Source of the DNA: Siphonodentalium dalli
Lineage: Eukaryota; Mollusca; Scaphopoda; Gadilida; Siphonodentaliidae
Reading direction: 5' to 3'
Assembly: GCA_032622095.1 (NCBI GenBank)
Contig: CP136061.1
Span: 171,189,107 to 171,253,106, forward strand
DNA: 64,000 nucleotides
Part shown: piece after piece, positions 11,754 to 22,264 of the stretch
Position numbering within the stretch: position 1 is the stretch's first letter
Layout of the letters: the number at the start of each line of letters is the position of its first letter
The notes under the pieces: generated by a model
Seen by the model: only the letters and a program-made list of their open reading frames with translations
What the model was told of the DNA's origin: nothing
Database searches by the model: none
Made by a program: the position numbers and the translations under genes

Positions 11754-12204
11754 GGTTACACTGGTGTAAATAAGGTTCCGAGTGACATCTAGCGGATGCG
11801 GGAGGAATATATAGGAGAGAATAAAATAGACACTGGGCCCTGATTGGTCAATAGCCTTGTGTGCTTTTCACATAAAAAAATCATCACACCTCTTCCCTAT
11901 GATTTCCCATAGGTAAAATAACCATTGGCACAGGAATTAACCCTTTGTAGTGAAGTTTGAATTTTTTGGTGTGGTCTAAAATATGACTGTATTTTTTTAT
12001 GCGGTTCTGACACTAGTTACGAAAACATAAGATTTAAAGGCGAATTCCCTGCTAGACAGACATGATTTTTTTGTGTAAAAAGTTTCCCAAAATGTCAATT
12101 TTTCAGATTTAAAGAAAATTTTGGACCCAACATTTATATTGGCAACACTATACGCTAAAACGTTAGCACTGAGGCCTATGGAAAACATTTACACCAGTGT
12201 AACC
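11754..12204. mobile_element. MITE copy 2 of the composite
   Basis: A direct repeat of 10402-10852 at an offset of exactly 1352 bp, with the same perfect 18-bp TIRs and no differences that I could find by eye. Its right flank continues the interrupted tandem unit with TATAACCAGCGTGTACG. Confidence 0.9.
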
Positions 12205-12730
12205 TATAACCAGCGTGTACGTGTCTACCTAATCACAGTTTTTTTTACCTATCAGTTATCATTTATTATATTAACTCGCCACGTTATAGTACGGGGGGAA
12301 CAGTCATATTGTACTCCCAAATGTCATATTGGACTCCCGAGTGTACAATGCCACGTTATATTGGGACTCTGTGACGTAACGAATTACCTATTGCGAAATA
12401 AACTGGTGAAATTGTGATGCGCGTACAACAGATTTAGCAAACGTTTCACTTCCGCGTTGAGTATTTTTTATTGCCGTGTTTACTGTTCCAAATCAAATCA
12501 TGCATACTGTGTGTTTCGTCATCACGGTTTCTACAAATAAAATGCGAGCGCACAATATCCATGTAACTTGTTAGTTTTTTATCATTCTACATTTATATTT
12601 ATCTGATTTAAAAAATAAAACGATGAAAATACTAGGCACACACACACAGTAACATACTGGTATATAAGCCTTTTATCAAAGTCGGAATGTCATTTTGAAA
12701 AGATAAGAGATCACCCATGACTATCTTTAA
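12205..12730. other. End of tandem repeat, then unannotated AT-rich DNA
   Basis: The first 60 or so bases complete the fourth 236-bp unit. Then come two short direct repeats of CATATTG-ACTCCC (about 12307-12345) and AT-rich DNA with a CA microsatellite near 12640. No coding sequence is supported. Confidence 0.55.
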
Positions 12731-13540
12731 ACGATTTAGAATTTGGAAAGTTGACGCATAATTTGGTCGCCTATTATAAAAAAATAACCAAAAACAACCA
12801 TGTCATCGATGACCTTTCACCTATTAAATGGCGATCGCGATCTTTAAAAAAAATCGTATTAGTAGCGAAAACAGGAATGCATGTTTACATAGCACGTGTC
12901 TAATTATGCCAGCTAATGGGATTTTATATTCGAGAACAGTTGAAGCTGCTTTCACAGACCTGCGGCGGACGCACAAGGCCAACGCTATCGGGTTTGTGGC
13001 TGACCACTGGCACTGCGCATAAACCGATAGTCACAGACACTGCACGCATGCGTCAGTCGCAGGTCTGTGAAATCAGCTTTAACTTCAGACAGACAAAATT
13101 GCGACTACGACCTCCAAGTCATCTGGCCATGTGAACGGGTTCCAAACAATTATGTTTCGAGTGAAAAGTTCAGAGGTAGCAAATTACTCTAAATGATGCG
13201 GAACGTGAAATGTTGACGCATCATTTTGTCGCATATTGCAATTTTAGAAGATATGAACACTTCAATTAAAACAAGTTGTAAATTTTCAATGATCTTCCCA
13301 CAACAATCATGTGATCGATTTTGCAAAAAAAAATGTATTGGTAATCGCATTAGCTCAAATATGACTGTACGATTACACACCACATGTCCCAATTAGGCCA
13401 GATAAAGGGATTTTATAATCGACAACGGTTAAACCACAAGACAGACCACCACACTGTTGGTCCAACCAAATTGCGACCACGCCCTTTAGGCCATGTGTAC
13501 GTGTGAACGGGTCCCAAACCATATTCTTGCATATGGCGAA
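12731..13540 (+). repeat. Diverged tandem duplication with hairpin insertion
   Basis: Two ancient copies. The shared landmarks in order are TTGACGCATNATTTGGTCGC-like, a CATG..ATCGAT stretch, A(A)TTA-GCCA--TAA-GGGATTTTATA with a CGA-AAC-GTT, then AAATTGCGAC-ACG-CC and GGCCATGTG..GAACGGG. The first copy has about 150 extra bases, forming a long imperfect hairpin, between GTTGAAGC and AACTTCAGAC. The 60-76-aa frames here are not conserved between the copies. Confidence 0.65.
12940..13084. repeat. Long imperfect inverted repeat
   Basis: The outer arms TTTCACAGACCTGCG (12950-12964) and CGCAGGTCTGTGAAA (13058-13072) match perfectly. Outside them are GAAGCTG and CAGCTTTAACTTC. Nested arms carry CTATCGGGTTTGTG and the matching ATAAACCGATAGT. 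The paralogous copy at 13190-13540 lacks this block, so it looks like a MITE-type insertion. Confidence 0.7.
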
Positions 13541-13799
13541 GTCCACCCGTTATGTGTGTACACCTCCTTTGGTAAGAAATACTGCTGACCTTGTGATTTT
13601 GATTGCGAATTATAAATGTTATACCTAAACAGAATACAACCAAAGCATATTATGCAATCTGATTGTTAACATTTATGAGGCCTGATAACCCTGACTAGAT
13701 CACAGGACGTATAACTGTTATATTTATATATTTACATACACCTGATATCTCTTCCGATTTCCCCATAGCGTTACGGTAGACACGCCCCCTTATTCAATG

Positions 13800-13856
13800 C
13801 GTTCATAAATCTATGAACGTAACGTCACGTTCAATGTCGTTCATAGGTTTATGAAC
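13800..13856. repeat. Two adjacent hairpins with swapped loops
   Basis: CGTTCATA-AATC-TATGAACG (13800-13819, 8-bp perfect arms) and GTTCATA-GGTT-TATGAAC (13839-13856, 7-bp perfect arms) lie 19 bp apart with the same stems and different loops. They are followed by a GTCGGAAATTACCGAC hairpin near 13887. No neighbouring gene suggests a role. Confidence 0.75.
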
Positions 13857-14047
13857 ACATTGTTCCCGGAAATCACCGGGGATTGTCGGAAATTACCGAC
13901 TGCTTGAGTATCTAGTCAGCCAATATATACGCCAAGGATTTGATAGCAAACAATATGTAATCGAGGTTCACGATTGGATGGCTTGTGGCATCTGATCGCG
14001 AGCACGGGTGGCACAAGATGTTCGGTTGACTATCAGAATGTTGGTTA

Positions 14048-14225
14048 TCATATAATTCCATAATATGTCAAATATAGCGAATTATCGAAATATGAAATAC
14101 AACGAAAAAGCGAAATATGAAAATACAGCGAAATAGCACGAAAAATCGAAATAGGAAAATACAGCGAAATAGCGAAATAGGGCAAAATATAGAGCAAAAT
14201 ATAGAAATAGGAAATTATTTTTATA
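14048..14225. repeat. Degenerate GCGAAATA-rich simple repeat
   Basis: Purine-rich low-complexity tract built from GCGAAATA, CGAAATA and GAAAATACA variants. The 76-aa minus-strand frame across it (F/Y/I/S-rich) is a translation of the repeat, not a gene. Confidence 0.75.
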
Positions 14226-14328
14226 AACGAAATAACGGACATATTTGAAAAAAGTGTTTTTGACTTAATAACGGACATATTTGGAGAAGTGTTTTAAAGA
14301 GCGTAAGTATATAAATATGAATAATAAA

Positions 14329-14417
14329 CGGCGGACTCAACGTGGTCATGGGTTTTGACTGCGATAAAAAATCAGCAAACTCGCGGTCAAAATCCCATGA
14401 CCACATTGAAACCGCCG
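14329..14417. repeat. About 37-bp-arm stem-loop
   Basis: Left arm CGGCGG...CAACGTGGTCATGGG...TTTTGAC, right arm GTCAAAATCCCATGACCACATTG...CCGCCG, and a loop of about 16 bases. Most arm positions pair, with a handful of mismatches and one bulge. It is flanked by AT-rich DNA. It could be a small foldback element or a hairpin RNA locus. The sequence alone does not decide. Confidence 0.75.
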
Positions 14418-15046
14418 TTCATTTCTTATATAAAACAAAGTGCACCATTCCAAATTTCATGCATAGAAACAAGTTTTATTCCACACCGAGATGCCAGGCC
14501 AGATGGCACTGAGTAAAATGTTATTCCATAAAATTATATGGATAGCATACACACACTGTTTACATTTAAAACAATTACATGTTTCTGAAATACGCTCAAA
14601 TTCTTTCATCCTATCTGTGGTTCTACGTAACTATGGGTGAGAATTTCACACTATATGTGCCATGAATCTGAATGAGCTAAGATCGCATGTAGTAACATCA
14701 TGATTTATAATGGAATATGCAATGGTTTGAATGTAATCAATTTCAATTGGGGGAGGGTCCGGGAGGGTGCGCGAGATCTTTTTTTGGATTTACAGCTGGG
14801 AGTTACCGTTCAAATCTCGAGATTAACGGGGTCTTTATTGGTGTTATATGGTGCTGACAGGTTCATTTAATGACAAAATTACGATTAGCCAATTAAGCTG
14901 GATAAACAACACATGTGGCGGCACACGTCGGTTTCATTTGCGGCCCAACCAAATATACCACATGTAATTTCATTAGGTTGTCGCTTGAGGGACCTAGCAG
15001 CAATAATACGCATCGTAGCATTGATCTTGGTTACGAGCACTTTTGG
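14418..15046. other. Unannotated stretch before foldback element
   Basis: Nothing recognisable. A purine-rich patch (GGGGGAGGGTCCGGGAGGG, about 14749-14767) is the only compositional feature. Overlapping 84-87-aa frames on opposite strands at 14885-15176 run into the foldback element and do not look coding. Confidence 0.5.
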
Positions 15047-16128
15047 GGTCCGTGAAGTTGGATCGAAGTTCGAAGTTCGAAATTCGGTGGAGATTCGACC
15101 CCCACTTTTGTTTGCCTCAAATGCATTGTTGTGTTCCAATTCGTGCTCCCCTGCTCGAATTTTGGGTCAAAGGTGATTTTTTTTCACTTTTTCTGAGATA
15201 CTGCTGGACTTGGAAAATTTAGCCACGGCGCTGGACTTAGAAAATTTCGCCTTCAATATTAAGGTGCCGGGGGGAAGTGGCATTATTTATGGCTGGATTG
15301 AGCTGAAATTTGGTATGTTTGATACTTTCCATAAGAGAATCAAGCAAACTAACGCTCAGCTTCGAGAAATTACTCGATCTATAGGTTTGAATTTCAATCT
15401 GAATTTCAATCTGGGCGAATTTCGATCTGGATTGAAGTTCGAAATTCAGATTGAAATTCGACCCCCACTTTTGTTTGCCTCAAGTGCATTGTTGTGTTCC
15501 AATTCGTGCTCCCCTGCTCGAATTTTGGGTCAAAAGTTATTTTTTTTTCACTTTTTCTGAGATACTGCTGGACTTGGAAAATTTAGCCACGGCGCTGGAC
15601 TTAGAAAATTTCGCCTTCAATATTAAGGTGCCGGGGGGAAGTGGCATTGTTTATGGCTGGATTGAGCTGAAATTTGGTATGTTTGATTCTTTCCATAAGA
15701 GAATCAAGCAAACTAACGCTCAGCTTCGAGAAATTACTCGATCTATAGGTTTGAATTTCAATCTGAATTTTAATCTGAGCGAATTTCGATCTGGATTGAA
15801 GTTCGAAAAAAATCACTTTTGACACAAAATTCGAGCAGGGGAGCACGAATTGGAACACAACAATGCATTTGAGACAAAAAAAAGTGGGGGTCGAATTTCA
15901 ATCTGAATTTCGAACTTCAATCCAGATCGAAATTCGCCCAGATTGAAATTCAGATTGAAATTCAAACCTATAGATCGAGTAATTTCTCGAAGCTGAGCGT
16001 TAGTTTGCTTGATTCTCTTATGGAAAGTATCAAACATACCAAATTTCAGCTCAATCCAGCCATAAACAATGCCACTTCCCTTCGGCACCTTAATATTGAA
16101 GGCTAGGCTAAATTTTCCAAGTCCAGCA

Positions 16129-16139
16129 GGGGGGGGGGG
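16129..16139. repeat. G11 run
   Basis: Eleven G in a row at the inner end of the inverted left-arm copy. It mirrors the C24 run at 17630-17653. Adjacent sequence (CCAGGCACGTATGAT) is inverted at 17604-17618, so the two homopolymers are the inner ends of one inverted repeat pair. Confidence 0.9.
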
Positions 16140-16167
16140 TCGGAACAAAATTCCAGGCACGTATGAT

Positions 16168-16183
16168 GGGGTGGGTGGGTGGG
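16168..16183 (+). other. Predicted G-quadruplex motif
   Basis: GGGGTGGGTGGGTGGG has four G-tracts of three or more with single-base loops, the classic compact quadruplex pattern. A related GGGTGGGTGGG lies at 17562-17572. Confidence 0.8.
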
Positions 16184-16239
16184 TGTCTCTCGGGTCCAAA
16201 AAGCAGTTTTTTCCATGTGCCAAATTTTTTTTCCATTCC

Positions 16240-17440
16240 TGCTATTGAGTCTTATTTTGATGTGTTTTGAACAGAAACAGGTCATATATAGTTAATAGTA
16301 ATGCTATACTATATATAGAGGTTATCAGTAGTTGGATCAGTTGCACAATGGCCAACAATAACCCAAATTCAACTTGATAGAACTAGAAACTGCGCTATTG
16401 GAAAATTAAATTTAATCATGATTCCATCTACTGATACAACAAAATAAGAATAACTATGCAGAACTCAGCTGAAAATAAGCAATAAAATGAAAGCACATTT
16501 GACCATATGAGACATGGAAATAAAGATATAATAAATAATGGAATAAAATAGACTTTTGACAACATAAAACATAAAATCTTAACAAATAAATTGAAGACCA
16601 GCTTGAACAATTTCAAATTGTTTTCCAAGTTAATGTGGATCAGCTTGTAATGTTGATCACAGTAACAAAGATTTTATCGTCACTGATATCGTGAGCAAAA
16701 AAGAAGTGAGATTGGGCTATCCATGCATATTATTCCCAATTATTACGAAGCCTATTACTTCAAGCAGTGGCTACCAGCCTGCCATTACACGCTATAACAT
16801 GTTTCCTCAGTTCTGGTTTCTGAGACGCACCAAGAAGAGTCACGCGGGTATATCATGGTTGTGTTTGGTATGAGCATTATTCTTCAAACTGGGATAAACT
16901 GGGATGAACAGTTGTATTTCCACATGTTTTGATAAACAATTTGGTTCCAGCAATACAGTAATGAACTAATTAAACGTTTCCATAACCACAGCAGAATAAT
17001 GGGTAATTTTTTCAGGGGAGAGCTTTCCGATGAATGACAACAAGCCATATTTCCAACTAAATCCTGAAAAATTACTCATTATTTTGCTGTGGTTATGGAG
17101 TCAATCAATTAGGGCATTACTGTATATCACATAGCAAATATCAAAATATCAAATAATCTGAAATTTGTTGTACCGGTACCATGTATTCTGTAGAATACTC
17201 AAATGTGATTATGTGACTAGATCATGTGACTATATATTATGAAAATGAATGTTAATAAAAACTTTGGCACTCTGCCTATATATCCCTAGAAATGTGATTA
17301 TGTTGACACATTTCTTGATTAATGACACTTATATGATAAATTCAAATAGTATCGTTATCTCATTATGCACTGTTCTATTCAAATATCGCGCAATATATTA
17401 TGATAATGCAGGATAATCAGCTATTTGGTTGCTCAGTTGA
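16240..17440. other. Interior of foldback element, no gene seen
   Basis: AT-rich DNA with short frames only (60-66 aa). It contains the small Tc1/mariner-type MITE at 16956-17122. No transposase is visible in the rest. Confidence 0.6.
16956..17122. mobile_element. Tc1/mariner-type MITE, 167 bp
   Basis: The ends are CAGTAATG and CATTACTG, flanked by TA on both sides (16954-16955, 17123-17124), as expected for Tc1/mariner target duplications. Inverted arms of about 60 bp include CCATAACCACAGCA and TAATTTTT-CAGG on the left, and their complements on the right. The mismatches between the arms point to an old copy. Confidence 0.8.
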
Positions 17441-17456
17441 TAATTTTCTCAAATTT

Positions 17457-17580
17457 AGGGGGGTGGGTATCCAAAACTGACCGGAAAAAAATTCCTGAAA
17501 CGGAAAAAAAAGGGTGGGTGTCCAAAATTGCCTGGAAAAAAAGGCCGGAAACGGAAGAAATTGGGTGGGTGGGTCCCCCG
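17457..17580 (+). repeat. About 58-bp G-rich minisatellite
   Basis: Two and a part copies of GGGTGGGT-(A/G)TCCAAAA-TG-C-GGAAAAAAA...GAAACGGAA. The 85-aa frame across it is low-complexity. Confidence 0.7.
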
Positions 17581-17629
17581 AGGCCGGAAAAAATTAAAAT
17601 GATCATACGTGCCTGGAAATTTTTTCCGA

Positions 17630-17653
17630 CCCCCCCCCCCCCCCCCCCCCCCC
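17630..17653. repeat. C24 homopolymer run
   Basis: Twenty-four consecutive C. Runs of this length are mutable and prone to assembly error. It pairs in orientation with the G11 run at 16129. Confidence 0.9.
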
Positions 17654-20609
17654 TGAGTCCATCAGTATCTCAGAAAAAGTGAGAGAAAAAAACACTTTTG
17701 ACCCAAAATTCGAGCAGGGGAGCACGAATTGGAACACAACAATGCATTTAAGGCAAACAAAAGTGGGGGTCGAATTTCAATCTGAATTTCGAACTTCAAT
17801 CCAGATCGAAATTCGCCCAGATTGAAATTCAAACCTATAGATCGAGTAATTTCTCGAAGCTGAGCGTTAGTTTGCTTGATTCTCTTATGGAAAGTATCAA
17901 ACATACCAAATTTCAGCTCAATCCAGCCATAAACAATGCCACTTCCCTTCGGCGCCTTGATATTGAAGGCGAAATTTTCTAAGTCCAGCGCCGTGGCTAA
18001 ATTTTCCAAGTCCAGCAGTATCTCAGAAAATGTGAAAAAAATAACTTTTGACCCAAAATTCGAGCAGGGTAACACGAATTGGAACACAACAATGCATTTG
18101 AGGCAAACAAAAGTGGGGGTCGAATCTCCACCGAATTTCGAACTTCAATCTAACTTCACGCGAATCTCCACCGAATTTCGAACTTCGAACTTCGATCCAA
18201 CTTCACGGACCGGCACTTTTGAGGAGCTTTCTTAATCTTCAAGTATTTTTCGCAAATTGCCCAGACCATCTGGTGTGTTAAACTCTTCCCTAAACCGAAA
18301 TGAGGCCAGTCCGTCCCATTTAAATCGCGCGAGGTGGCTTCGCGCGCAACGGAAACGTCTCATGCTGTGAACCATGTATGAATTTACCAGTATTACTAAA
18401 CTGAATTCCAAGATAATTTTATTCATTAACAGCTTCTGACACTTGGGAGTAATGGGAGCCAAATCTGACTGGTTACACAAATCAGTACAATCATATATAT
18501 AATCTTACTACCGGCTCTGGTGTACTTCCGTACACAAAACTACCCAATAATTGTTTAAATACAAGCACCATCGGTCTCTATTGGCACAATTCAAGTACAA
18601 TTGCATTTTAGATTGGAATTTACGAAACTATTCATACATATAAAGCTGGACATCAATATTGGAACACACACAGGATAAATTTCTATCAGGCTAATTGATA
18701 ACCTTATATCGAGTTACAACAAACGAGGCCGCATCGACAAGTTCGTGGCATCTGTGCACTGGCTGATTTATTACCTCTTGCGTGATGAGGTGAAATCAAA
18801 GAGATACCGATACCGGATATGGCATTAATTTGTCCATACATTAGGAAGAAAATTCCAGGGATATACATGTACGATGGGTTCTTCTCAGAAGATAGCAGTC
18901 ATTCTACTTACATATTTGGGACTGGCCACGACTGCTACAGTTACCATTCTGTAGTCGATCCCAGTCTATCTGCTATATTTTCATGGCAATTACTTTACTT
19001 AATGCGTGTTAATCGTCGATAATCGTTCTTGGCTGCGTGGTATTCTCGTGGTGATTCCTTTGTGCGATTGGCAGCATCATTTTATTTAACGGAAATTTTA
19101 TCGAAATTCAACCCGTCGATTGTAAAAATTGGCCCAAAGAAAGTAAAGATACCAATATACCGCGATTACTCATAAAAATATGTTATATTGTGTGTGCTAT
19201 AAAATATGCATATGTGCATATATATGAAATTACTTTGATACTAACAATTCTTGAACATTTTATTAATTGTTGAAAATGAGCATTTTAAATTAAATTTGGA
19301 AAAACTAAATTTTATTTATATAAATTTTGATCCCAGTTTTCAAAACAAATTAATTTAAATTTAAAACTTTAGTTACGTTTTGGACATTAAATTCGATATT
19401 TTAAAGTGATCTGAAACACTCCGGTAGGGTGATGAAATAGAAATGGAGAATATCTTGCTGAAAGTAGTTATTTTTACAAATATTATATCCAAATTGACAG
19501 AACACACCGTAATTCTTATATATATGCATTAAATACAGTGACCCCCCCGATGGCGAAATCATTTGTGTTAATTTACCGCCGATAGATGCGTCCCGAATCG
19601 GGAAGTAAATATTTACAATTGAGCGTATAATATAGTAGTTCAGACGATGTTTTCTATGAAGTGGTACGGTCGATTTGTTTGAGATTTTCGGCAATGTTAG
19701 TAGAATTCATACATCCCCTCATGGCATAGCGCATGCATACTAACTAATCAGTTTCACGCGTCCGAACAAGTGCATAATATGTCTTTAACTTATGAATCTT
19801 TGTAATGTTATATCCAATTTTTCAGCCATTTGTTAGAACACGATATCGCCGCACAAACTACCGAAACCATTTGCGTACATGTAATATGAACAAACACAAG
19901 AAAATAGTAATGCCAACTAAAATAAAATGCGACAACAAAACATGACATGGATATAAAGGCCATAGACACAGATAAACAAATATGATATATATATATAATT
20001 CAATATATGAAATTGTTTTTTATTATAAAAGATTTTATCTGACAATTCTGTATTCATTGACGCTAAGACCACGTGCGATTTTTCCGTGTTTTTTCCGTGT
20101 TAAAATGTTGGCCACGCGTGGTTTTGAAAACACCACGGGCCTTGTATACTGTGGTTGACACATCTTGACTTCTAGAATATACCGTGGCGCATCCATTCTA
20201 ACAATACCCCTCTCCCAATCATGTTGATTTGCTATAGTGAACAGTCATTGAAGTTTTAACTAATCTAGCCGAAATGTAGGCTAAGCGTTTTTTGGAATGC
20301 GTAACCGTCTATGACGTGTCATCGGTCGACCCCATTCATGACTGCTTTGATGGATACGCTCACAGTATGTAGCCCACCACGCATGTGTACCGTCATGTAT
20401 CAATCACCATAACGAATGCAAATTTAGCCCTCCCCGGTACTTGTAATTTAACAGAACCCAGCTGTTCGAAGCCAAAGTTAAACTATCTCTTAATTGCTGA
20501 TTATTAGTGCCTCTTCAAAACCATTATTGGTAAACAAAACCAATCCCGTGACATTCCCTGCGTCATGTCACTTTTTTGCATCAATTTCTCCACATATCTC
20601 CATGAAATA

Positions 20610-21430
20610 ATAATAAACGCTCTTTAATGATTGTATATCAATGAAATCATCTGAGGTCAAAGACGCCTATCACGTGAAATCACCTGGTCGGGTGATTCAT
20701 CTGTACCAATTTTTCTTCATATACTTTGAGCCTATAGCGAATGCCTTCATTGCTCGTATTTGCCCATTAAAGTCGTCTGAGATCAACGGCATCTGGATAG
20801 AGTTAATTTTTTTCTTTTAATTGCTAATTATTAGTGCATCTTTAAATCGTGTGAGGTCAACACACCCAATCCTTTGACACGCCCTGCGTCATTCCAGTTT
20901 TGTCACAAATTTCCCCCACTCATCTTCAGGAATGAAAATAAACGCTCTTTATTGATTATATGACCATGTAAGTCATCTGAGGTCAAAGACGCCTATCGCG
21001 TGACAACCACCTGGTCGGGTGATTCATCTGTACCAGTTATCCCAAATTATACTTTGAGCCTCTAACTAACGCTCTTTATTGCTCACATTTGTCCATTAAA
21101 ATCGTCTGAGATCAGCGGCATCCGGATAAAGTTACATTTATCTTTTAATTTCTTATTATTAGTGCATCTTTAAATAATTTGAGGTCAACAAACCCATTCC
21201 CTTGACATGCCCTGCGTCATTCGACTTTTGTCACCAATTTTCTCACATATCTTCTGGAATGATGATAAACGCTCTTTATTGATTATATACCCATGTAAGT
21301 CATCTTGGGTCGAAGATGCCTATCGCGTGACATTCATCAAGTTGGGTGGTTCATTTGTACCAATTTTCCTACAAATACTTTAAACTTATAAAGAACGCTC
21401 TTTATTGCTCAAATTTGACCCTTAAAGGCG
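20610..21430 (+). repeat. About 325-bp tandem repeat with AACGCTCTTTA motif
   Basis: Three diverged units start with AAACGCTCTTTA-TGATT at about 20616, 20940 and 21268. Each is a pair of related half-units: TCATCTGAGGTCAAAGACGCC in the first half and TCGTCTGAGATCAACGGCATC in the second. The second half also begins at CGCTCTTTATTGCTC in units 2 and 3. AACGCTCTTTAT is shared with the array MITE interior although the surrounding sequence is different. A copy lies at about 30578-31398. Confidence 0.8.
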
Positions 21431-22055
21431 TCTGAGGTCAACGGCATCTATACCACACTATATGGGTCATCCCCGTGTTTAAACTTACACCGACCAGATT
21501 GCAACCATTTTTGGTCTATAATCAATTAGTTAGTTAAATGCGTTGTTATTGTCCCTTTAGGACATCTAATGTCAATGGGACCTATCTGATAATATTTTCC
21601 GGGCCAAATTACCCATATATCAAACCTCATTAGTAACTGACCAATGTGGTTGTCTACTTAATGCATGGTTTATTCAGATGTAATTCTATATCTCCTGTGT
21701 CGTAGAAAATATCACCGCAAAATACGTAAATCGAAATATATCTCAGGATTTTGAATTTTAAAAGTTGATATTGAGTAAGCGGTTTTAATTATAAGATATA
21801 ACCCATAATCAGTCTTCGTCATGCAAACATATTCCCAAATTAACAGTATTTATCACAATAAAACCAGGTCCCCCTAATGTCGGTCTGTAACACTGTCAGA
21901 TATACACTACCGATAATTTAATTGCATATATCTATTAAAATATTCATTCCGCGCAAAAACTATCGACAGTTGGTGAATAATAGTGTCACAGAGATCACAC
22001 ATGACACGAAAAATATATAAATTTGCATGTTAAATTCACTTAAAAAACACGCTAA

Positions 22056-22143
22056 ACATTAGGGGGACACACAAAAAGTCGCCCTAATGTAAAAGTCGCC
22101 CTAATGTGGGTTATTTACACACAAATGTCTCCCTAATGTGGCT
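22056..22143. repeat. Cluster of TTAGGGGGACA / TCNCCCTAATG motifs
   Basis: One forward CATTAGGGGGACAC is followed by GTCGCCCTAATGT twice and TGTCTCCCTAATGTGGC once. This forms several alternative hairpins within about 85 bp, immediately left of the AT microsatellite that carries Helitron 1. A copy is at about 32024-32111 in locus 2. Confidence 0.75.
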
Positions 22144-22150
22144 TCCGCGA

Positions 22151-22155
<5 letters not shown>

Positions 22156-22189
<34 letters not shown>
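22156..22189. repeat. (TA)n microsatellite, Helitron target
   Basis: Uninterrupted TA dinucleotides end in A directly before the TC start of Helitron 1. Similar TA runs flank Helitron 2. Confidence 0.9.
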
Positions 22190-22192
<3 letters not shown>

Positions 22193-22224
22193 ATTATATA
22201 TTTTGAAAGATCTGTGTATGTGTT

Positions 22225-22264
<40 letters not shown>

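Larger units (their letters stand above)
10402..12204. mobile_element. Composite element bounded by two identical MITEs
   Basis: Two 451-bp direct copies flank a 901-bp core. The unit interrupts a 42-bp hairpin of the surrounding tandem repeat. The outer flanks are both TATA (ending at 10401 and starting at 12205), and removing 10402-12204 plus one TATA restores a hairpin of the length seen in sister units. The inner flanks (TAAA after copy 1, TTTA before copy 2) do not match the outer ones, so the two MITEs did not insert independently. I see no transposase. A short LTR-type element is an alternative, but the repeat ends are GGTT...AACC rather than TG...CA, and each repeat has its own inverted termini. 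Confidence 0.8.
15047..18211. mobile_element. Foldback-like element with long subrepeated inverted termini
   Basis: The left terminus GGTCCGTGAAGTTGGATCGA and the right terminus (its reverse complement at about 18192-18211) are near-perfect inverted repeats that extend through AAGTTCGAAATTCGGTGGAG. The left arm holds about two direct copies of a 370-bp subrepeat (CCCCCACTTTTGTTTGCC ... GGCGAATTTCGATCTGG). An inverted copy sits at 15826-16125, and the right arm (17660-18211) holds about 1.5 inverted copies. The 85-141-aa frames recurring here (with a GWIELKFGMFDTFHKRIKQT-like segment) stay open in several copies, but they track the repeat unit and have no recognised domain. The right-hand part of this element also opens locus 2 at 27670. 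Confidence 0.75.

Noticed and set aside
10402-12204. Composite element as an LTR retrotransposon
   Set aside because: The terminal repeats have GGTT...AACC ends and their own perfect TIRs. There is no primer-binding or polypurine tract and no gag or pol. Not fully excluded, but less likely.
14795-14835. GTTCAAATC as a tRNA T-loop or SINE B box
   Set aside because: No A box at the right distance and no cloverleaf could be drawn.
18232-19694. 82-, 67- and 97-aa frames conserved in both duplicated loci (copies at 28195, 28787, 29369)
   Set aside because: Nearly identical DNA preserves any frame. There is no start or splice context and no recognised domain, and composition is typical of non-coding AT-rich sequence.
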